DNA of 35,516 nt from Clostridia bacterium (GCA_017463125.1 JAFTPV010000010.1:1-35516); one strand, 5' to 3'. Positions 23,835-33,225 are shown, counted from the first letter of the stretch. The notes: a model not told the origin generated them from the sequence alone. Numbers and translations are program-made.

Positions 23835-26048
23835 ATGTATATTGAAATGAATTCGCTTCTCGACTTTTTGAATAAGAGCGAGAAAAATTACGACATAGCA
23901 AAAATCACGGCGGCTTATAATTACGCCGATTCTCTGCACGCAGGTCAGTTCCGCTTAAGTGGTGAGCCATACATCAGCCACCCGGTAGCCGTAGCTCGTA
24001 TCGTTGCGGAGCTTGGACTTGATACCGATTCTATCTGCGCGGCGCTTCTTCACGACACGGTTGAGGACTGCGCTGATAAAACTAACCTCGAGATACTAAG
24101 GAAAATGTTCGGAACCGACGTTTCGATGCTGGTTGACGGACTTACGAAGATAATTCAGGTTCAGGTTGCGGATAAGGAAGAAGCACATATCGAGAATATT
24201 CGTAAAATGCTTCTTGCAATGAACCGCGATATCCGCGTTATATTTATCAAGCTTTGCGATCGCCTTCACAATATGCGTACCCTCTCGGCAAAGAAGGAGG
24301 ATAGGCAAAGGGCAATCGCGCTTGAAACGATGTATATCTACGCCCCTCTTGCTCACAGGCTCGGTATCCAGAAAATAAAGCAGGAGCTTGAGAACCTGAG
24401 TTTATTTTACCTTGATAGCGTAGGCTATGAGGAGGTCCACGAGGCAATAGACAGAAAATACGGTCAGAGCTTTACCTTCATCGAGGAGGCAAAGCAGATT
24501 CTTTGCGAAAAGCTGCGTGAGAACAAAATTGAATTTGAGATAGTAGGACGTATAAAGTCAGTTTACAGTCTTTACCGCAAGATGTACTCGCAGAACAAGG
24601 CCTTTGATGAAATATACGATTTTTACGCTTTAAGGATAATTGTTGAAACCGAGCTTGAGTGCTATACCGCACTTGGTCTTGTTCACGAGATGTTCAAGTC
24701 CATACCCGGTAGATTCAAGGACTATATCTCAACCCCCAAGCCCAATCTTTACCGTTCTTTACACACAACGGTTATCGGTCACAGCGGAATACCATTTGAG
24801 GTTCAGATAAGAACTAGGGCGATGCACGAGGAGGCTGAATACGGTATCGCGGCGCACTGGAAATATAAGACGGGGGAGAAGGCCGGCACCAACATTGACG
24901 AAAAGCTGCGCTGGATTGCCCAGCTTCTCGAGTCTGACGAAAACACGCGCGACCCCGACGAATTTATCCATTCGTTTAAGACGGATATTTTCCACGATGA
25001 AACCTTCGTCTTTACCCCCAAGGGTGACGTTATATCCTTGCCCCAGGGCTCTACCGCGATAGATTTCGCTTACGCTATTCATTCCGCAGTCGGTAATAAG
25101 ATGGTCGGAGCGAAGATAAACGGCGTTATAGTTCCTATCGACAAAACTCCGCAAAACGGAGATATTATTGAGATACTTACCTCTCAGTCTGCAAAGGGGC
25201 CGAGCCGCGATTGGCTTAAGATTGTGAAAACGGGTCAGGCGAGAAGTAAGATTCGCCAGTGGTTCAAGAAGGAACGCCGCCCCGAGAACATTCTTGTCGG
25301 ACGCGCCGAGGTGGAGAAGGAGCTGCGTAAGCTGGCAAGGAATATTTCCGATGCAGAAATGGACGAAATAATTTCTGTTATCGCCAAGCGCGTAGGTATT
25401 AATACCGCTGATGATTTCTATAACACTCTCGGCTTTGGCGGTATAACTCTGCAAAGATTTATTCCTAAAATCAAGGAAGAGATAGATAAGAGATTTGCAG
25501 ACGAGGAGCTGCCGGCAACCGCAGAGGAGGAGATCAACAAGCTTAAGCTTCAGGCGTACAGCAAGAAGGTCAAGGCTTCCGCAGGCATTATAATTGACGG
25601 TGAGCGCGGCTGTCAGGTCAAGTTTGCAAAATGCTGTAACCCCTTACCCGGTGATAAGATCGTCGGATTCATCACGCGCGGTTTCGGTGTTTCTATACAC
25701 AAGAGTGATTGCCCCAATGTCATTCAGTCAAGAAATGAAGAAAATCTTGCAAGATGGGTGAAGGCAGAGTGGGAGAGCGACGCCGCCTCTATGCAGTCCG
25801 GTGAAACCTATGAGGCAAAGATACAGATAAAAGCGGAGGACGGTATCGGCGTTATTGCCGGTATCTCGGTTGCTCTTGCCGATATGCGAGTTTCCATAAC
25901 TCAAATTAATACCCAGGTGAATAAGGCAGGGGATACTATAATCAACGTCGGCGTAACCTGTAAGAGTGTATCTCATTACGATTCCATAGTGTCGAGGCTA
26001 CGCTCTGTTCCCAAGGTTCTTTCCGTCAGCCGAGGCTATTCCAACTAA
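23835..26048 (+). CDS. rel: Bifunctional (p)ppGpp synthetase/hydrolase
   Basis: The 737-residue protein has the full Rel layout. The HD hydrolase domain has His49 and His73-Asp74 (YISHPVAVARI, LLHDTVED). The synthetase domain has GRFKDYISTPKPNLYRSLHTTV and FEVQIRTRAMHEEAEYGIAAHWKYK. A TGS domain (VFTPKGDVISLPQGSTAIDFAYAIHS), a zinc-finger-like region with CCNPLPGD, and a C-terminal ACT domain follow. RFKD in the synthetase domain and an intact HD fit a bifunctional enzyme, not a RelA-only one. ATG 23835 is chosen (AGGT upstream, family-like start); the frame is open back into recJ. recJ-rel-dtd-hemZ is a usual clostridial order. Confidence 0.95.
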   Translation: MYIEMNSLLDFLNKSEKNYDIAKITAAYNYADSLHAGQFRLSGEPYISHPVAVARIVAELGLDTDSICAALLHDTVEDCADKTNLEILRKMFGTDVSMLVDGLTKIIQVQVADKEEAHIENIRKMLLAMNRDIRVIFIKLCDRLHNMRTLSAKKEDRQRAIALETMYIYAPLAHRLGIQKIKQELENLSLFYLDSVGYEEVHEAIDRKYGQSFTFIEEAKQILCEKLRENKIEFEIVGRIKSVYSLYRKMYSQNKAFDEIYDFYALRIIVETELECYTALGLVHEMFKSIPGRFKDYISTPKPNLYRSLHTTVIGHSGIPFEVQIRTRAMHEEAEYGIAAHWKYKTGEKAGTNIDEKLRWIAQLLESDENTRDPDEFIHSFKTDIFHDETFVFTPKGDVISLPQGSTAIDFAYAIHSAVGNKMVGAKINGVIVPIDKTPQNGDIIEILTSQSAKGPSRDWLKIVKTGQARSKIRQWFKKERRPENILVGRAEVEKELRKLARNISDAEMDEIISVIAKRVGINTADDFYNTLGFGGITLQRFIPKIKEEIDKRFADEELPATAEEEINKLKLQAYSKKVKASAGIIIDGERGCQVKFAKCCNPLPGDKIVGFITRGFGVSIHKSDCPNVIQSRNEENLARWVKAEWESDAASMQSGETYEAKIQIKAEDGIGVIAGISVALADMRVSITQINTQVNKAGDTIINVGVTCKSVSHYDSIVSRLRSVPKVLSVSRGYSN

Positions 26049-26070
26049 TTAAATTTTATCGGAGATTTAT

Positions 26071-26529
26071 ATGATTGCTGTAATTCAGAGAGTTAATAAC
26101 GCAACCCTTTATTCAGACGGTGAATTCACCTGTAAAATTGATAAAGGATTATATATTCTTCTCGGCGTTGCAAAGGGGGACTGTGAGTCTGACGCTGTTG
26201 CCCTTGCCGAAAAAATATCAAAGCTGCGTATATTTTCTGACGAAAACGACCGAATGAACCTGTCCGTAAACGATATATCCGGTGAGGTTATGGCGGTATC
26301 AAACTTTACGCTTAACGCAAATTACGCTCACGGCAACCGCCCTGATTATTTCGGCTCGGAGGAGCCGGCAAGGGCCTCGGCGCTCTTTGATTTCTTTGTA
26401 GAAAGAATGAAGGAGAGAGTCAAATACTGCTGTGCGGGAATATTCGGCTCTGATATGCGTACCGATATGTCAACTGACGGTCCCGTTACTATCGTTATGG
26501 ATTCAAAAATACTTTTGAAGAAGGGATAA
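26071..26529 (+). CDS. dtd: D-aminoacyl-tRNA deacylase, with altered signature motifs
   Basis: This 152-residue protein is a Dtd homologue (MIAVIQRVNNATL start, LLGVAKGD, KISKLRIFSDE). Dtd removes D-amino acids, and Gly, from mischarged tRNA. The SQxxL motif reads SNFTL here, and the NxGPVT motif reads TDGPVT; the Gly-Pro that makes the cis peptide in the active site is kept. Length is normal. It is 22 bases after rel and four bases before hemZ, so it is part of the same operon. The changed Gln and Asn may alter activity, although the fold should be unaffected. Confidence 0.9.
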   Translation: MIAVIQRVNNATLYSDGEFTCKIDKGLYILLGVAKGDCESDAVALAEKISKLRIFSDENDRMNLSVNDISGEVMAVSNFTLNANYAHGNRPDYFGSEEPARASALFDFFVERMKERVKYCCAGIFGSDMRTDMSTDGPVTIVMDSKILLKKG

Positions 26530-26533
26530 GAGA

Positions 26534-28036
26534 ATGATACTTAATGTAAGTGGTGATATTAACCGCTATTACGTGCAAACCTTGTGCATGGTTTTCTTTC
26601 CCGGGACAACCTTCGGTCAGAACGAGCAGTCGGCAGACGGAGTTCCGGAGGTCACGGTTGACGTAAGCCGTGATATGACCGACAATTCCGTAACAGCCTA
26701 CGCCTGTATAAAGCTCAACGATAAGATTTGTGAAGCTACCGAAACTGTCAATGCGGACGAGCCTATAACTATTGCTACACACGAAGCGATTGCCGTCGGA
26801 CGAGCGATATTTGCAGCGGGTAACGACCTGCTTGGGCACACACCCCCTTGGGGAATCCTTACGGGCGTAAGACCTGCAAAGGTTGCCGCAGGGCTTCTCG
26901 GTATGGGTAAGGGCGTCATAAAGACGAAAAAAATACTGCGTGACGAGTATTTCCTCACACCGCAGAAGGCGGCACTTGCCGTTTCTGTTGCCTCGGCAGA
27001 GATGAAGCAGATTAAAAAAATGGCAGAGAACAGCTGCTCGCTTTACATATCAATTCCGTTTTGCCCGACGCGCTGTGCCTATTGCAGCTTTGTTTCGTAT
27101 ACCACAAAGCGCTTGCTATCGATGATTGACGAGTATCTTGAGGCGCTTCTTTGTGACCTTGATGATACCTTTGATACTATTAAAAGGCTCGGTATGACAG
27201 TCAGCACCGTCTATATCGGCGGAGGTACGCCTACGACACTCTCGACCGAGGGGCTTGTTCGCCTGTTTAATAAGATTGAAGAGCATATCGACCCCGCCAC
27301 GCTTCTTGAATTTACACTTGAAGCCGGCAGACCCGATACTATAACTAAGGAAAAGCTTGATGCTGCAAGGGAACACGGCGTAACGCGTATCAGTGTCAAT
27401 CCCCAGACGCTTAACGATAATATCCTCGAGGAGATAGGAAGAAGGCACACGGTAGAGGACTTCTACCGCGCTTATGCTCTTGCAAAGGAATCCGGCATCA
27501 AGGATATAAACGTTGATCTTATTGCCGGACTTCCCGGTGACGATTTTAAGAATTTCTCTGAAACTATTGATAAGATAATTGAGCTTAAACCGACTAACAT
27601 AACCGTCCATACCTTCTCCGTAAAGAAGGCGTCTGACGTTTTAAGAAATAACTCGGGCGCTTACTCTCTTACCGGAGGTGACGCCGCAAAGAGCGTTTCT
27701 TATTCGCAAATAAAGACGAAATTCGCCTCATACAAGCCTTATTATATGTATAGGCAGAAGAATACCGTCGGAAATCTTGAGAACGTCGGCTTCTCGCTTG
27801 ATGGGCACGAGGGACTTTACAACATATATATGATGGAGGAGATACAGACGATATTTGCCGTTGGTGCAGGTGCGGTTACCAAGCTTGTCAAGTGCTCCGA
27901 TCCCTTCGTCACAAAGCCCGAGATGAAGAGACTCTTCCGCCCTAAATATCCTTACGAATATCTTCGTATGACAGATGAGGCAAAGGAGAAGCAGAAATCG
28001 GAAATCTTCGAGTTTTTTGCAAAGGGCGCGGAATAA
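26534..28036 (+). CDS. hemZ: Oxygen-independent coproporphyrinogen III dehydrogenase-like HemZ
   Basis: The 500-residue radical SAM protein carries the cluster motif CPTRCAYC (Cys177, Cys181, Cys184), the glycine motif YIGGGTPTTLS and the HemN/HemZ region RISVNPQTLNDNILEEIGRRH. The N-terminal extension of about 165 residues, including LGHTPPWGILTGVRPAKV, separates HemZ from HemN and HemW. HemZ is placed in anaerobic porphyrin synthesis, though some clostridial members sit in genomes without full haem pathways. A terminator follows, ending the operon. Confidence 0.92.
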   Translation: MILNVSGDINRYYVQTLCMVFFPGTTFGQNEQSADGVPEVTVDVSRDMTDNSVTAYACIKLNDKICEATETVNADEPITIATHEAIAVGRAIFAAGNDLLGHTPPWGILTGVRPAKVAAGLLGMGKGVIKTKKILRDEYFLTPQKAALAVSVASAEMKQIKKMAENSCSLYISIPFCPTRCAYCSFVSYTTKRLLSMIDEYLEALLCDLDDTFDTIKRLGMTVSTVYIGGGTPTTLSTEGLVRLFNKIEEHIDPATLLEFTLEAGRPDTITKEKLDAAREHGVTRISVNPQTLNDNILEEIGRRHTVEDFYRAYALAKESGIKDINVDLIAGLPGDDFKNFSETIDKIIELKPTNITVHTFSVKKASDVLRNNSGAYSLTGGDAAKSVSYSQIKTKFASYKPYYMYRQKNTVGNLENVGFSLDGHEGLYNIYMMEEIQTIFAVGAGAVTKLVKCSDPFVTKPEMKRLFRPKYPYEYLRMTDEAKEKQKSEIFEFFAKGAE

Positions 28037-28068
28037 CTCCAAAAAAATATAATAATATTATTATAAAT

Positions 28069-28110
28069 GAAGAGATTTGCTAATATATTTTAGTAAATCT
28101 TTTCTTTTTT
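28069..28110 (+). terminator. Rho-independent terminator after hemZ
   Basis: Stem AGATTTGCTA (28073-28082) and TAGTAAATCT (28091-28100), one G-T pair, extendable by flanking GAAG/TTTC, then TTTCTTTTTT. The T run touches the ribosome site of the next gene. Confidence 0.82.
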
Positions 28111-28123
28111 GGAGGAAAAACAA

Positions 28124-29710
28124 TTGTCAGAGAGGTTAAAAAATACGGAGCGTGAACGGTACGGCGTTCTTGGCGGAGCAATTTCACTCTCACTATCCAC
28201 GCTGATAGTAAAGCTGCTCGGAGTCTTTTATAAGGTGCCGCTTGCCGCAATACTCGGTGACGTGGGAATGGGGTATTTTAACTCGGCGTATACGGTTTAC
28301 GCATTTTTCTACCTTTTGTGTACGGCAGGTGTACCAAAGGCAATAATGATACTTATATCAGAAAAAACGGCGGAGAATAAAGGTGAAGAAATCAAAAAAA
28401 TAATGCATATAGCCTTCCGCGCCTTTTTGCTACTCGGGGTAGGAGTATGTGCGGCGTTTATAATATTTTCACAGCCGCTTTCCGCATTTATAGGTAACAG
28501 TAACTCGCGCGCTACTATGCTTGCTGTAGCGCCATCTATTATTTTCGTTTCACTCTCCGGCGTTTTGCGCGGCTATTTAAGCGCGGGTATGAGAATGGTG
28601 ACGATAGCCTTCTCACAAATAGTGGAAGGGGCGGGGAAGCTGGTTTTCGGACTCGTGCTTGCACATTTAGGTTCGACACTAGGTATGCCTCTTCAGATAA
28701 TATCCGCTATGACGATATTAGGCGTTACACTCGGCTCCGCTTTTGGATTCATTTTCTTGTATATTATGTCTAAAAACGAAAAAACAAGTAATAATTCAAG
28801 GCAGAAATATAAGTTTGGTGAAATAAAAGCGACTTTAGCTGCTATACTGAAAATTTCCTTACCGATAACCCTAAGCGGCGCTCTTATGAGTATTACCGGT
28901 ATAATTGACTTAAGTCTTATAATGCGCCGTCTTGAGTCGATAGGCTATACAGCCTCGGAGGCGGCAGGACTGTACGGAAATTATACGACACTGGCCGTTT
29001 CTATTTTCAACCTTATTATATCAATAATAACACCGATATCTCTTGCCTTTATGCCAGTATTTACGAGAGCTTCTGCGGGAGGTGACGAGCTGACCTTCTC
29101 CTCCTCGTTAAAAAGCGCTCTGGATCTGTCAATGGTGGTATCCGCACCGCTTATGATAGGCTCGGTGGTATATTCCAAAGAAATATTAGCTTTGCTCTTC
29201 GGAAATTCCGGCATAGATGTCGGCGCTCCGCTTCTCTCGATGCTCTCGGGCGGCGTAATATTTATGTCGGCTCTTCTCGTTACCAATTCAGCTCTTGAAT
29301 CCCGAGGCCATACGGGTGTGCCGCTTTTTGCAATGCTCGTCGGCTCTGCCGTAAAGCTTATTGTAAGCGGTATGCTCTTAGGTAACGAAAACTACGGTAT
29401 TTCCGGAGCTCCTTTGGGTACTGTAATATCGTACGGCGTATCTTTAATTATTTCCGTTATCGCGCTCGCCAAGGTGACCGGAAGCGGTGTTCCTCTATTT
29501 TCGACGGTCGTATTACCTCATATTACAGCGCTTGCCTCGGTTATGACCTCACGGTATATTTACGACAGGTTTTTATCTTCCTCTGGCGCGTCCTCACTCT
29601 TTGTTGCAATAGGCCTTTGTGCCTTGATATATCTGGTTTTTTCTCTTTCTTTGGGTGCTATAACAAAGCGCAAGTTGAAAATAATAGCAAAATATACAAA
29701 TTTCAGTTAA
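28124..29710 (+). CDS. SpoVB/MurJ-type lipid flippase (MOP superfamily)
   Basis: The 528-residue integral membrane protein has about 14 hydrophobic segments, beginning YGVLGGAISLSLSTLIVKLLGVFYKVPLAAILGDVGMGYFNSAYTVY, the usual start of the SpoVB/YtgP group. These flip lipid-linked cell-wall or spore-cortex precursors. The start is TTG 28124, since GGAGG (28111-28115) lies eight bases before it; the frame is open to 28109 but that would put the start on the ribosome site. Sporulation genes yabP and yabQ nearby fit a spore role, but a vegetative lipid II role is equally possible. Confidence 0.87.
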   Translation: MSERLKNTERERYGVLGGAISLSLSTLIVKLLGVFYKVPLAAILGDVGMGYFNSAYTVYAFFYLLCTAGVPKAIMILISEKTAENKGEEIKKIMHIAFRAFLLLGVGVCAAFIIFSQPLSAFIGNSNSRATMLAVAPSIIFVSLSGVLRGYLSAGMRMVTIAFSQIVEGAGKLVFGLVLAHLGSTLGMPLQIISAMTILGVTLGSAFGFIFLYIMSKNEKTSNNSRQKYKFGEIKATLAAILKISLPITLSGALMSITGIIDLSLIMRRLESIGYTASEAAGLYGNYTTLAVSIFNLIISIITPISLAFMPVFTRASAGGDELTFSSSLKSALDLSMVVSAPLMIGSVVYSKEILALLFGNSGIDVGAPLLSMLSGGVIFMSALLVTNSALESRGHTGVPLFAMLVGSAVKLIVSGMLLGNENYGISGAPLGTVISYGVSLIISVIALAKVTGSGVPLFSTVVLPHITALASVMTSRYIYDRFLSSSGASSLFVAIGLCALIYLVFSLSLGAITKRKLKIIAKYTNFS

Positions 29711-29769
29711 GTAATATGGAAAATAAGACGAATTTTTTTTGAAAAGGACTAAAAAAACCAATATTTCTA

Positions 29770-29798
29770 TTGCAATTTTGCTTTTTAGTTGTTATAAT
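29770..29798 (+). promoter_or_regulatory. Sigma-A promoter of the HU gene
   Basis: TTGCAA (29770-29775), a 17-base spacer and a perfect TATAAT (29793-29798), 38 bases before the ATG. Confidence 0.88.
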
Positions 29799-29836
29799 TT
29801 TACTAGAATTCATTTTTTGAAAGGAAGTATAAACCA

Positions 29837-30112
29837 ATGAACAAGACAGATCTCATCAACGTAGTTGCTCAGGAGGCTGAGCTCACCAAGAAGGATGCAG
29901 AGGCTGCTGTAAACGCAACTATCGCAGCTATCGCAAACGCTCTTAAGAGCGGCGACAAGGTTCAGCTTATCGGCTTCGGTACTTTTGAGGTAAAGGCTGT
30001 TGCTGAAAGAGAAGGCCGCAACCCCAAGACCGGCGAGACCATCAAGATCGCTGCTGCAAAGAAGCCCGCTTTCACAGCTTCCAAGGTTCTTAAGGATCAG
30101 GTGAACGCATAA
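29837..30112 (+). CDS. hup: DNA-binding protein HU
   Basis: This 91-residue protein has the HU start [25 protein letters not shown] and the DNA-binding arm [21 protein letters not shown], with the intercalating Pro in RNPKTG. HU is an abundant nucleoid protein that bends DNA. The codons are strongly biased to preferred ones, as expected for high expression. It has its own strong promoter and AAAGGAAG ribosome site, and the S4 gene starts three bases after its stop. Confidence 0.97.
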   Translation: MNKTDLINVVAQEAELTKKDAEAAVNATIAAIANALKSGDKVQLIGFGTFEVKAVAEREGRNPKTGETIKIAAAKKPAFTASKVLKDQVNA

Positions 30113-30115
30113 TTT

Positions 30116-30370
30116 ATGCGCCTTGACAAATACCTAAAGGTCTCAAGACTTATAAAGCGGCGCACGGTTGCCAACGACGCCTGTGACTCCGAGCGCATTT
30201 CTGTAAACGGAAAGAGCGCAAAGGCCTCGTATAACGTAAAGGTTGGTGATATTATCACCGTTTCCTTTGGCACAAGAAGCGTTTCCGTCAGAGTTCTTGA
30301 TATTAGGGAAACTACTAAAAAAACAGAGGCCGTCGGTATGTACGAGGTTATATCCGACGATTATGCATAA
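30116..30370 (+). CDS. rqcP: S4-domain RNA-binding protein RqcP (YabO)
   Basis: This 84-residue protein is a single S4 RNA-binding domain (MRLDKYLKVSRLIKRRTVANDACDSERISVNGKSAKASYNVKVGDII). In Bacillus RqcP (YabO) works with RqcH to add alanine tails to chains on stalled 50S subunits. The neighbours HU, yabP and yabQ give the same order as the B. subtilis yab region, which supports orthology. No ribosome site of its own is clear, so translation is likely coupled to hup. Confidence 0.9.
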   Translation: MRLDKYLKVSRLIKRRTVANDACDSERISVNGKSAKASYNVKVGDIITVSFGTRSVSVRVLDIRETTKKTEAVGMYEVISDDYA

Positions 30371-30380
30371 TATCTATTTT

Positions 30381-30418
30381 CAGCGCATATTCTTTATCAG
30401 AATGTGCGCTGTTTTTTT
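30381..30418 (+). terminator. Rho-independent terminator after hup-rqcP
   Basis: A 12-bp stem, CAGCGCATATTC (30381-30392) and GAATGTGCGCTG (30400-30411), with one G-T pair, then seven T. Confidence 0.92.
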
Positions 30419-30448
30419 ATTTGCGCGCAATAGAAAGCGGAGTTTGTT

Positions 30449-30715
30449 ATGAGTGATACTAATAAAGAGGGGTGTGTGACCTTAAAGGACAGACGTCTTT
30501 TGAAGATAAGCGGCGTTAAAGGAGTACTTGGATTTGGAGAGGATTTTATCACGCTTGATACCGACCTTGGCAGATTATGTGCCGAGGGGCGAGATATGAA
30601 GATTTTGAGTCTAGAAAAGGATGCGGGTGAGATTGTTGTAACAGGTGAAATAGACACGCTTTATTATTCCAAGCAAAAGCACATAAAGGGCATTTTGTCA
30701 AAATTTAATACATGA
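30449..30715 (+). CDS. yabP: Sporulation protein YabP
   Basis: This 88-residue protein matches the YabP/YqfC family (LKDRRLLKISGVKGVLGFGEDFITLDTDLGRLCAEGRDMKI). In Bacillus it is made in the mother cell during sporulation. GGAG lies seven bases before ATG 30449. The stop overlaps the yabQ start. It is separated from hup-rqcP by a strong terminator, so it probably has its own sporulation promoter; I could not identify one with confidence. Confidence 0.9.
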   Translation: MSDTNKEGCVTLKDRRLLKISGVKGVLGFGEDFITLDTDLGRLCAEGRDMKILSLEKDAGEIVVTGEIDTLYYSKQKHIKGILSKFNT

Positions 30716-31257
30716 TAAGCTACACCTTTACTGAAATATTTAATTCTTTGCTTTCTGCCCTTGTTTTTGGTAGCGTTTTTTCGCTTTTTTGCTCGATATG
30801 CAGGCTGGCAAGGCTATATTTTGGAATGCTTCTTTCGGCGCTTTACGGCAGCGTGGTGTATGACGGGAAACTTTTTTCAAGGCCGGATCTTAATAGATTT
30901 GAAAGGCGACATCGGGAGAGCAGGCTTATATCCGAGATTTCTGCGTTCTTTTCAGTCGTACTCTTCTTTTGGGGAATAATTCTCATCTCCTATCTGACCC
31001 TCGACGGCGACGTAAGAATATATCTTGTGATATTTGCTTTTCTGGCGTTTCTTATTTCCGAGAGGCTTTTCTCACGTTTTTTTATCAAAATCCTGTGCTT
31101 CGGATTCGAGTTGATATTATTTTCCTTTACTGTGATTTTGCGGATAATTATTCTGCCGTTTAAGATAATTTTCTCTTTTTTGAGCAAAATAGTACGTAAA
31201 AACAGTATTTTGACAAAAATTACACCGTTTACTACCCTTGACAAGCAGTCAAAATAG
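30712..31257 (+). CDS. yabQ: Spore cortex biosynthesis membrane protein YabQ
   Basis: This 181-residue protein has four or five hydrophobic segments and the YabQ-type start (FNSLLSALVFGSVFSLFCSICRLARLYF). YabQ is needed for spore cortex formation in Bacillus. The start overlaps the yabP stop as ATGA. The C-terminal tail is basic (FLSKIVRKNS). The last codons (LDKQSK) carry the -35 box and spacer of the glycogen operon promoter. The next gene of the Bacillus cluster, divIC, is absent here. Confidence 0.85.
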   Translation: MISYTFTEIFNSLLSALVFGSVFSLFCSICRLARLYFGMLLSALYGSVVYDGKLFSRPDLNRFERRHRESRLISEISAFFSVVLFFWGIILISYLTLDGDVRIYLVIFAFLAFLISERLFSRFFIKILCFGFELILFSFTVILRIIILPFKIIFSFLSKIVRKNSILTKITPFTTLDKQSK

Positions 31258-31266
31258 TGGTAAAAT
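31238..31266 (+). promoter_or_regulatory. Sigma-A promoter of the glg operon, inside the end of yabQ
   Basis: TTGACA (31238-31243), a 17-base spacer and TAAAAT (31261-31266). The -35 box and most of the spacer lie within the last yabQ codons; a start near 31273 gives a leader of about 40 bases. Confidence 0.87.
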
Positions 31267-31314
31267 ATATATGATAAATATATTCATAGATATAAAGAGG
31301 AAGGAACATATAAA

Positions 31315-33225
31315 ATGAAGGATAACCGACTGCCAAATTATCTCTTTCATCAGGGAACAAATTTTTATGCCTATGAATATCTCGGCTGCACGCTTCAAAG
31401 GAGTGAGGGTGGCTATATCTATACCTTTAGAACCTGGGCTCCGTCTGCAAAATCGGTGGGGCTCATATCCTCTTTTTCGGGCTGGGACACGCCTCTGTAT
31501 TTTCAGAGGATAGACGCATCGGGCGTTTGGGAGCTTGAATATACCAGCGAGCGTTCTCTTGAAAAAGAGGCGTACAAATTCAGAATCTCCTCCGATCGCG
31601 GCACCTTTGATAAAGGCGACCCTTACGCGAGGTTTTCACGCGGTGGTGCTGACGGCGCATCATTAATCTTTGCCGACTCGTCGTTTGAGTGGAGCGATGG
31701 TGAGTATCTTGAATATAGAAAGCGCACCGTTACTCAAAACGATGGCGCATATCTCTCCGTACCGCTGAATATTTATGAGATGCATTTTGGCAGCTTTATG
31801 CGCCACGAGGACGGTAGACCCTTATCCTATCGCGAGATGGCAGTGATTCTTCCGTCTTATATAAAGAAGATGGGCTACACCCACGTTGAGTTCCTGCCTC
31901 TTCAGGAGCATCCCTATGACGGCTCTTGGGGCTATCAGGTATGTGCCTTTTACGCACCGACATCCCGCTTTGGCGATCCGGACGATTTCAGGTTTTTGAT
32001 AAATTCGCTTCATACGGCCGGCATCGGCGTAATAATGGACTGGGTTCCCGCACATTTCCCGAAGGACAGATGGGGACTTTACGAGTTTGACGGCGGTCCT
32101 CTCTACGAGTATCAGGGCAAGGACAGGCAGGAGTCGAGCTCCTGGGGCACGAGATTTTTTGACCTTGGCAGAGAAGAGATTCAGTCCTTCCTCGTGTCTA
32201 ACGCGCTCTATTTTATGCGCGAGTTTCATATTGACGGCCTCAGAGTTGACGCCGTTGCATCAATGATATATCTTGATTACGACAGACTGCCCGGTGAGTG
32301 GATTCCAAACGTACACGGCGGCAGGGAAAACCTCGAGGCGATAGCCTTTATTAAAAAGCTGAATCAAGCCGTCTTTGCCGAGTTCCCCGATGCGCTTATG
32401 ATTGCGGAGGAGTCAACGGCATTTGGCGGAGTTACGCACCCCGTCTCCGATGGCGGCATAGGCTTTAATCTCAAGTGGAATATGGGCTTCGCTAACGATT
32501 TTTACGACTATGTGGCAACAGACCCCTTGTTCAGAAAGCACAAGCACACGGCACTTAATTTCCCGCTTATGTACGCCTTTTCCGAAAACTACTGTATGCC
32601 CATATCTCACGACGAGGTGGTTCACGGTAAAAAGTCCTTTATCGACAAGATGTTCGGCTCCTACGAGGACAAGTTCTTAACGGCAAGGGTCGCTCTTATG
32701 ACCTATTTAACCTATCCCGGAAAGAAGCTGCTCTTTATGGGCACTGAGTTTGCACAGTTCAGAGAGTGGAACTTTGACGATTCTCTTGAGTGGTTTATGC
32801 TGGATTACGAAACGCACAGAGCCTTTCGTGATTACGTTATAGCGCTTAACGCCTTTTATCTCAGAACAAAAGAGCTTTGGGAGCTTGATTTTTCTCCCGA
32901 GGGCTTCAGGTGGCTTTTAGCTGACGAGGCTGACAAAAACCTCGTGGCGTTCAGAAGATATTCAAAGAGCGGGGAATATATTACGGTAATTCTCAATTTC
33001 TCAGGTGCGGAGCAGACTGTTCGTATTGATACGGCACCCGCAAAGGAGCTGTCCGTAATCTTCGACACGGGTAACACATCCCTTGACGAGAGGCACTTCC
33101 CGATAGTTAAAGAGGGCTTATCCTGCTTTGCCGAGGTTAAAGTAGGACGCCTGTGCGGTATGATTCTCCGTGAGCAAACCGATAAAATCATTATTAAAAG
33201 AAAAATAAAAAAACAATTAAGATAA
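31315..33225 (+). CDS. glgB: 1,4-alpha-glucan branching enzyme
   Basis: This 636-residue GH13 enzyme adds alpha-1,6 branches to glycogen. A CBM48-type N-terminal domain (about 30-120, with TFRTWAPSAKSVGLISSFSGW) is followed by the catalytic barrel. Catalytic residues are Asp312 (GLRVDAVAS), Glu365 (MIAEEST) and Asp433 (PISHDEVVHG). DWVPAHFPKD is the conserved region I with the branching-enzyme pattern. A C-terminal beta domain and a basic end (KRKIKKQLR) follow. GAGGAAGGA precedes the ATG. It is the first gene of glgBCD. Confidence 0.95.
   Translation: MKDNRLPNYLFHQGTNFYAYEYLGCTLQRSEGGYIYTFRTWAPSAKSVGLISSFSGWDTPLYFQRIDASGVWELEYTSERSLEKEAYKFRISSDRGTFDKGDPYARFSRGGADGASLIFADSSFEWSDGEYLEYRKRTVTQNDGAYLSVPLNIYEMHFGSFMRHEDGRPLSYREMAVILPSYIKKMGYTHVEFLPLQEHPYDGSWGYQVCAFYAPTSRFGDPDDFRFLINSLHTAGIGVIMDWVPAHFPKDRWGLYEFDGGPLYEYQGKDRQESSSWGTRFFDLGREEIQSFLVSNALYFMREFHIDGLRVDAVASMIYLDYDRLPGEWIPNVHGGRENLEAIAFIKKLNQAVFAEFPDALMIAEESTAFGGVTHPVSDGGIGFNLKWNMGFANDFYDYVATDPLFRKHKHTALNFPLMYAFSENYCMPISHDEVVHGKKSFIDKMFGSYEDKFLTARVALMTYLTYPGKKLLFMGTEFAQFREWNFDDSLEWFMLDYETHRAFRDYVIALNAFYLRTKELWELDFSPEGFRWLLADEADKNLVAFRRYSKSGEYITVILNFSGAEQTVRIDTAPAKELSVIFDTGNTSLDERHFPIVKEGLSCFAEVKVGRLCGMILREQTDKIIIKRKIKKQLR

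Noticed and set aside
24759-25454. 231-codon minus-strand open frame inside rel
   Set aside because: The rel domains on the plus strand explain this stretch fully; the antisense frame has no family features.
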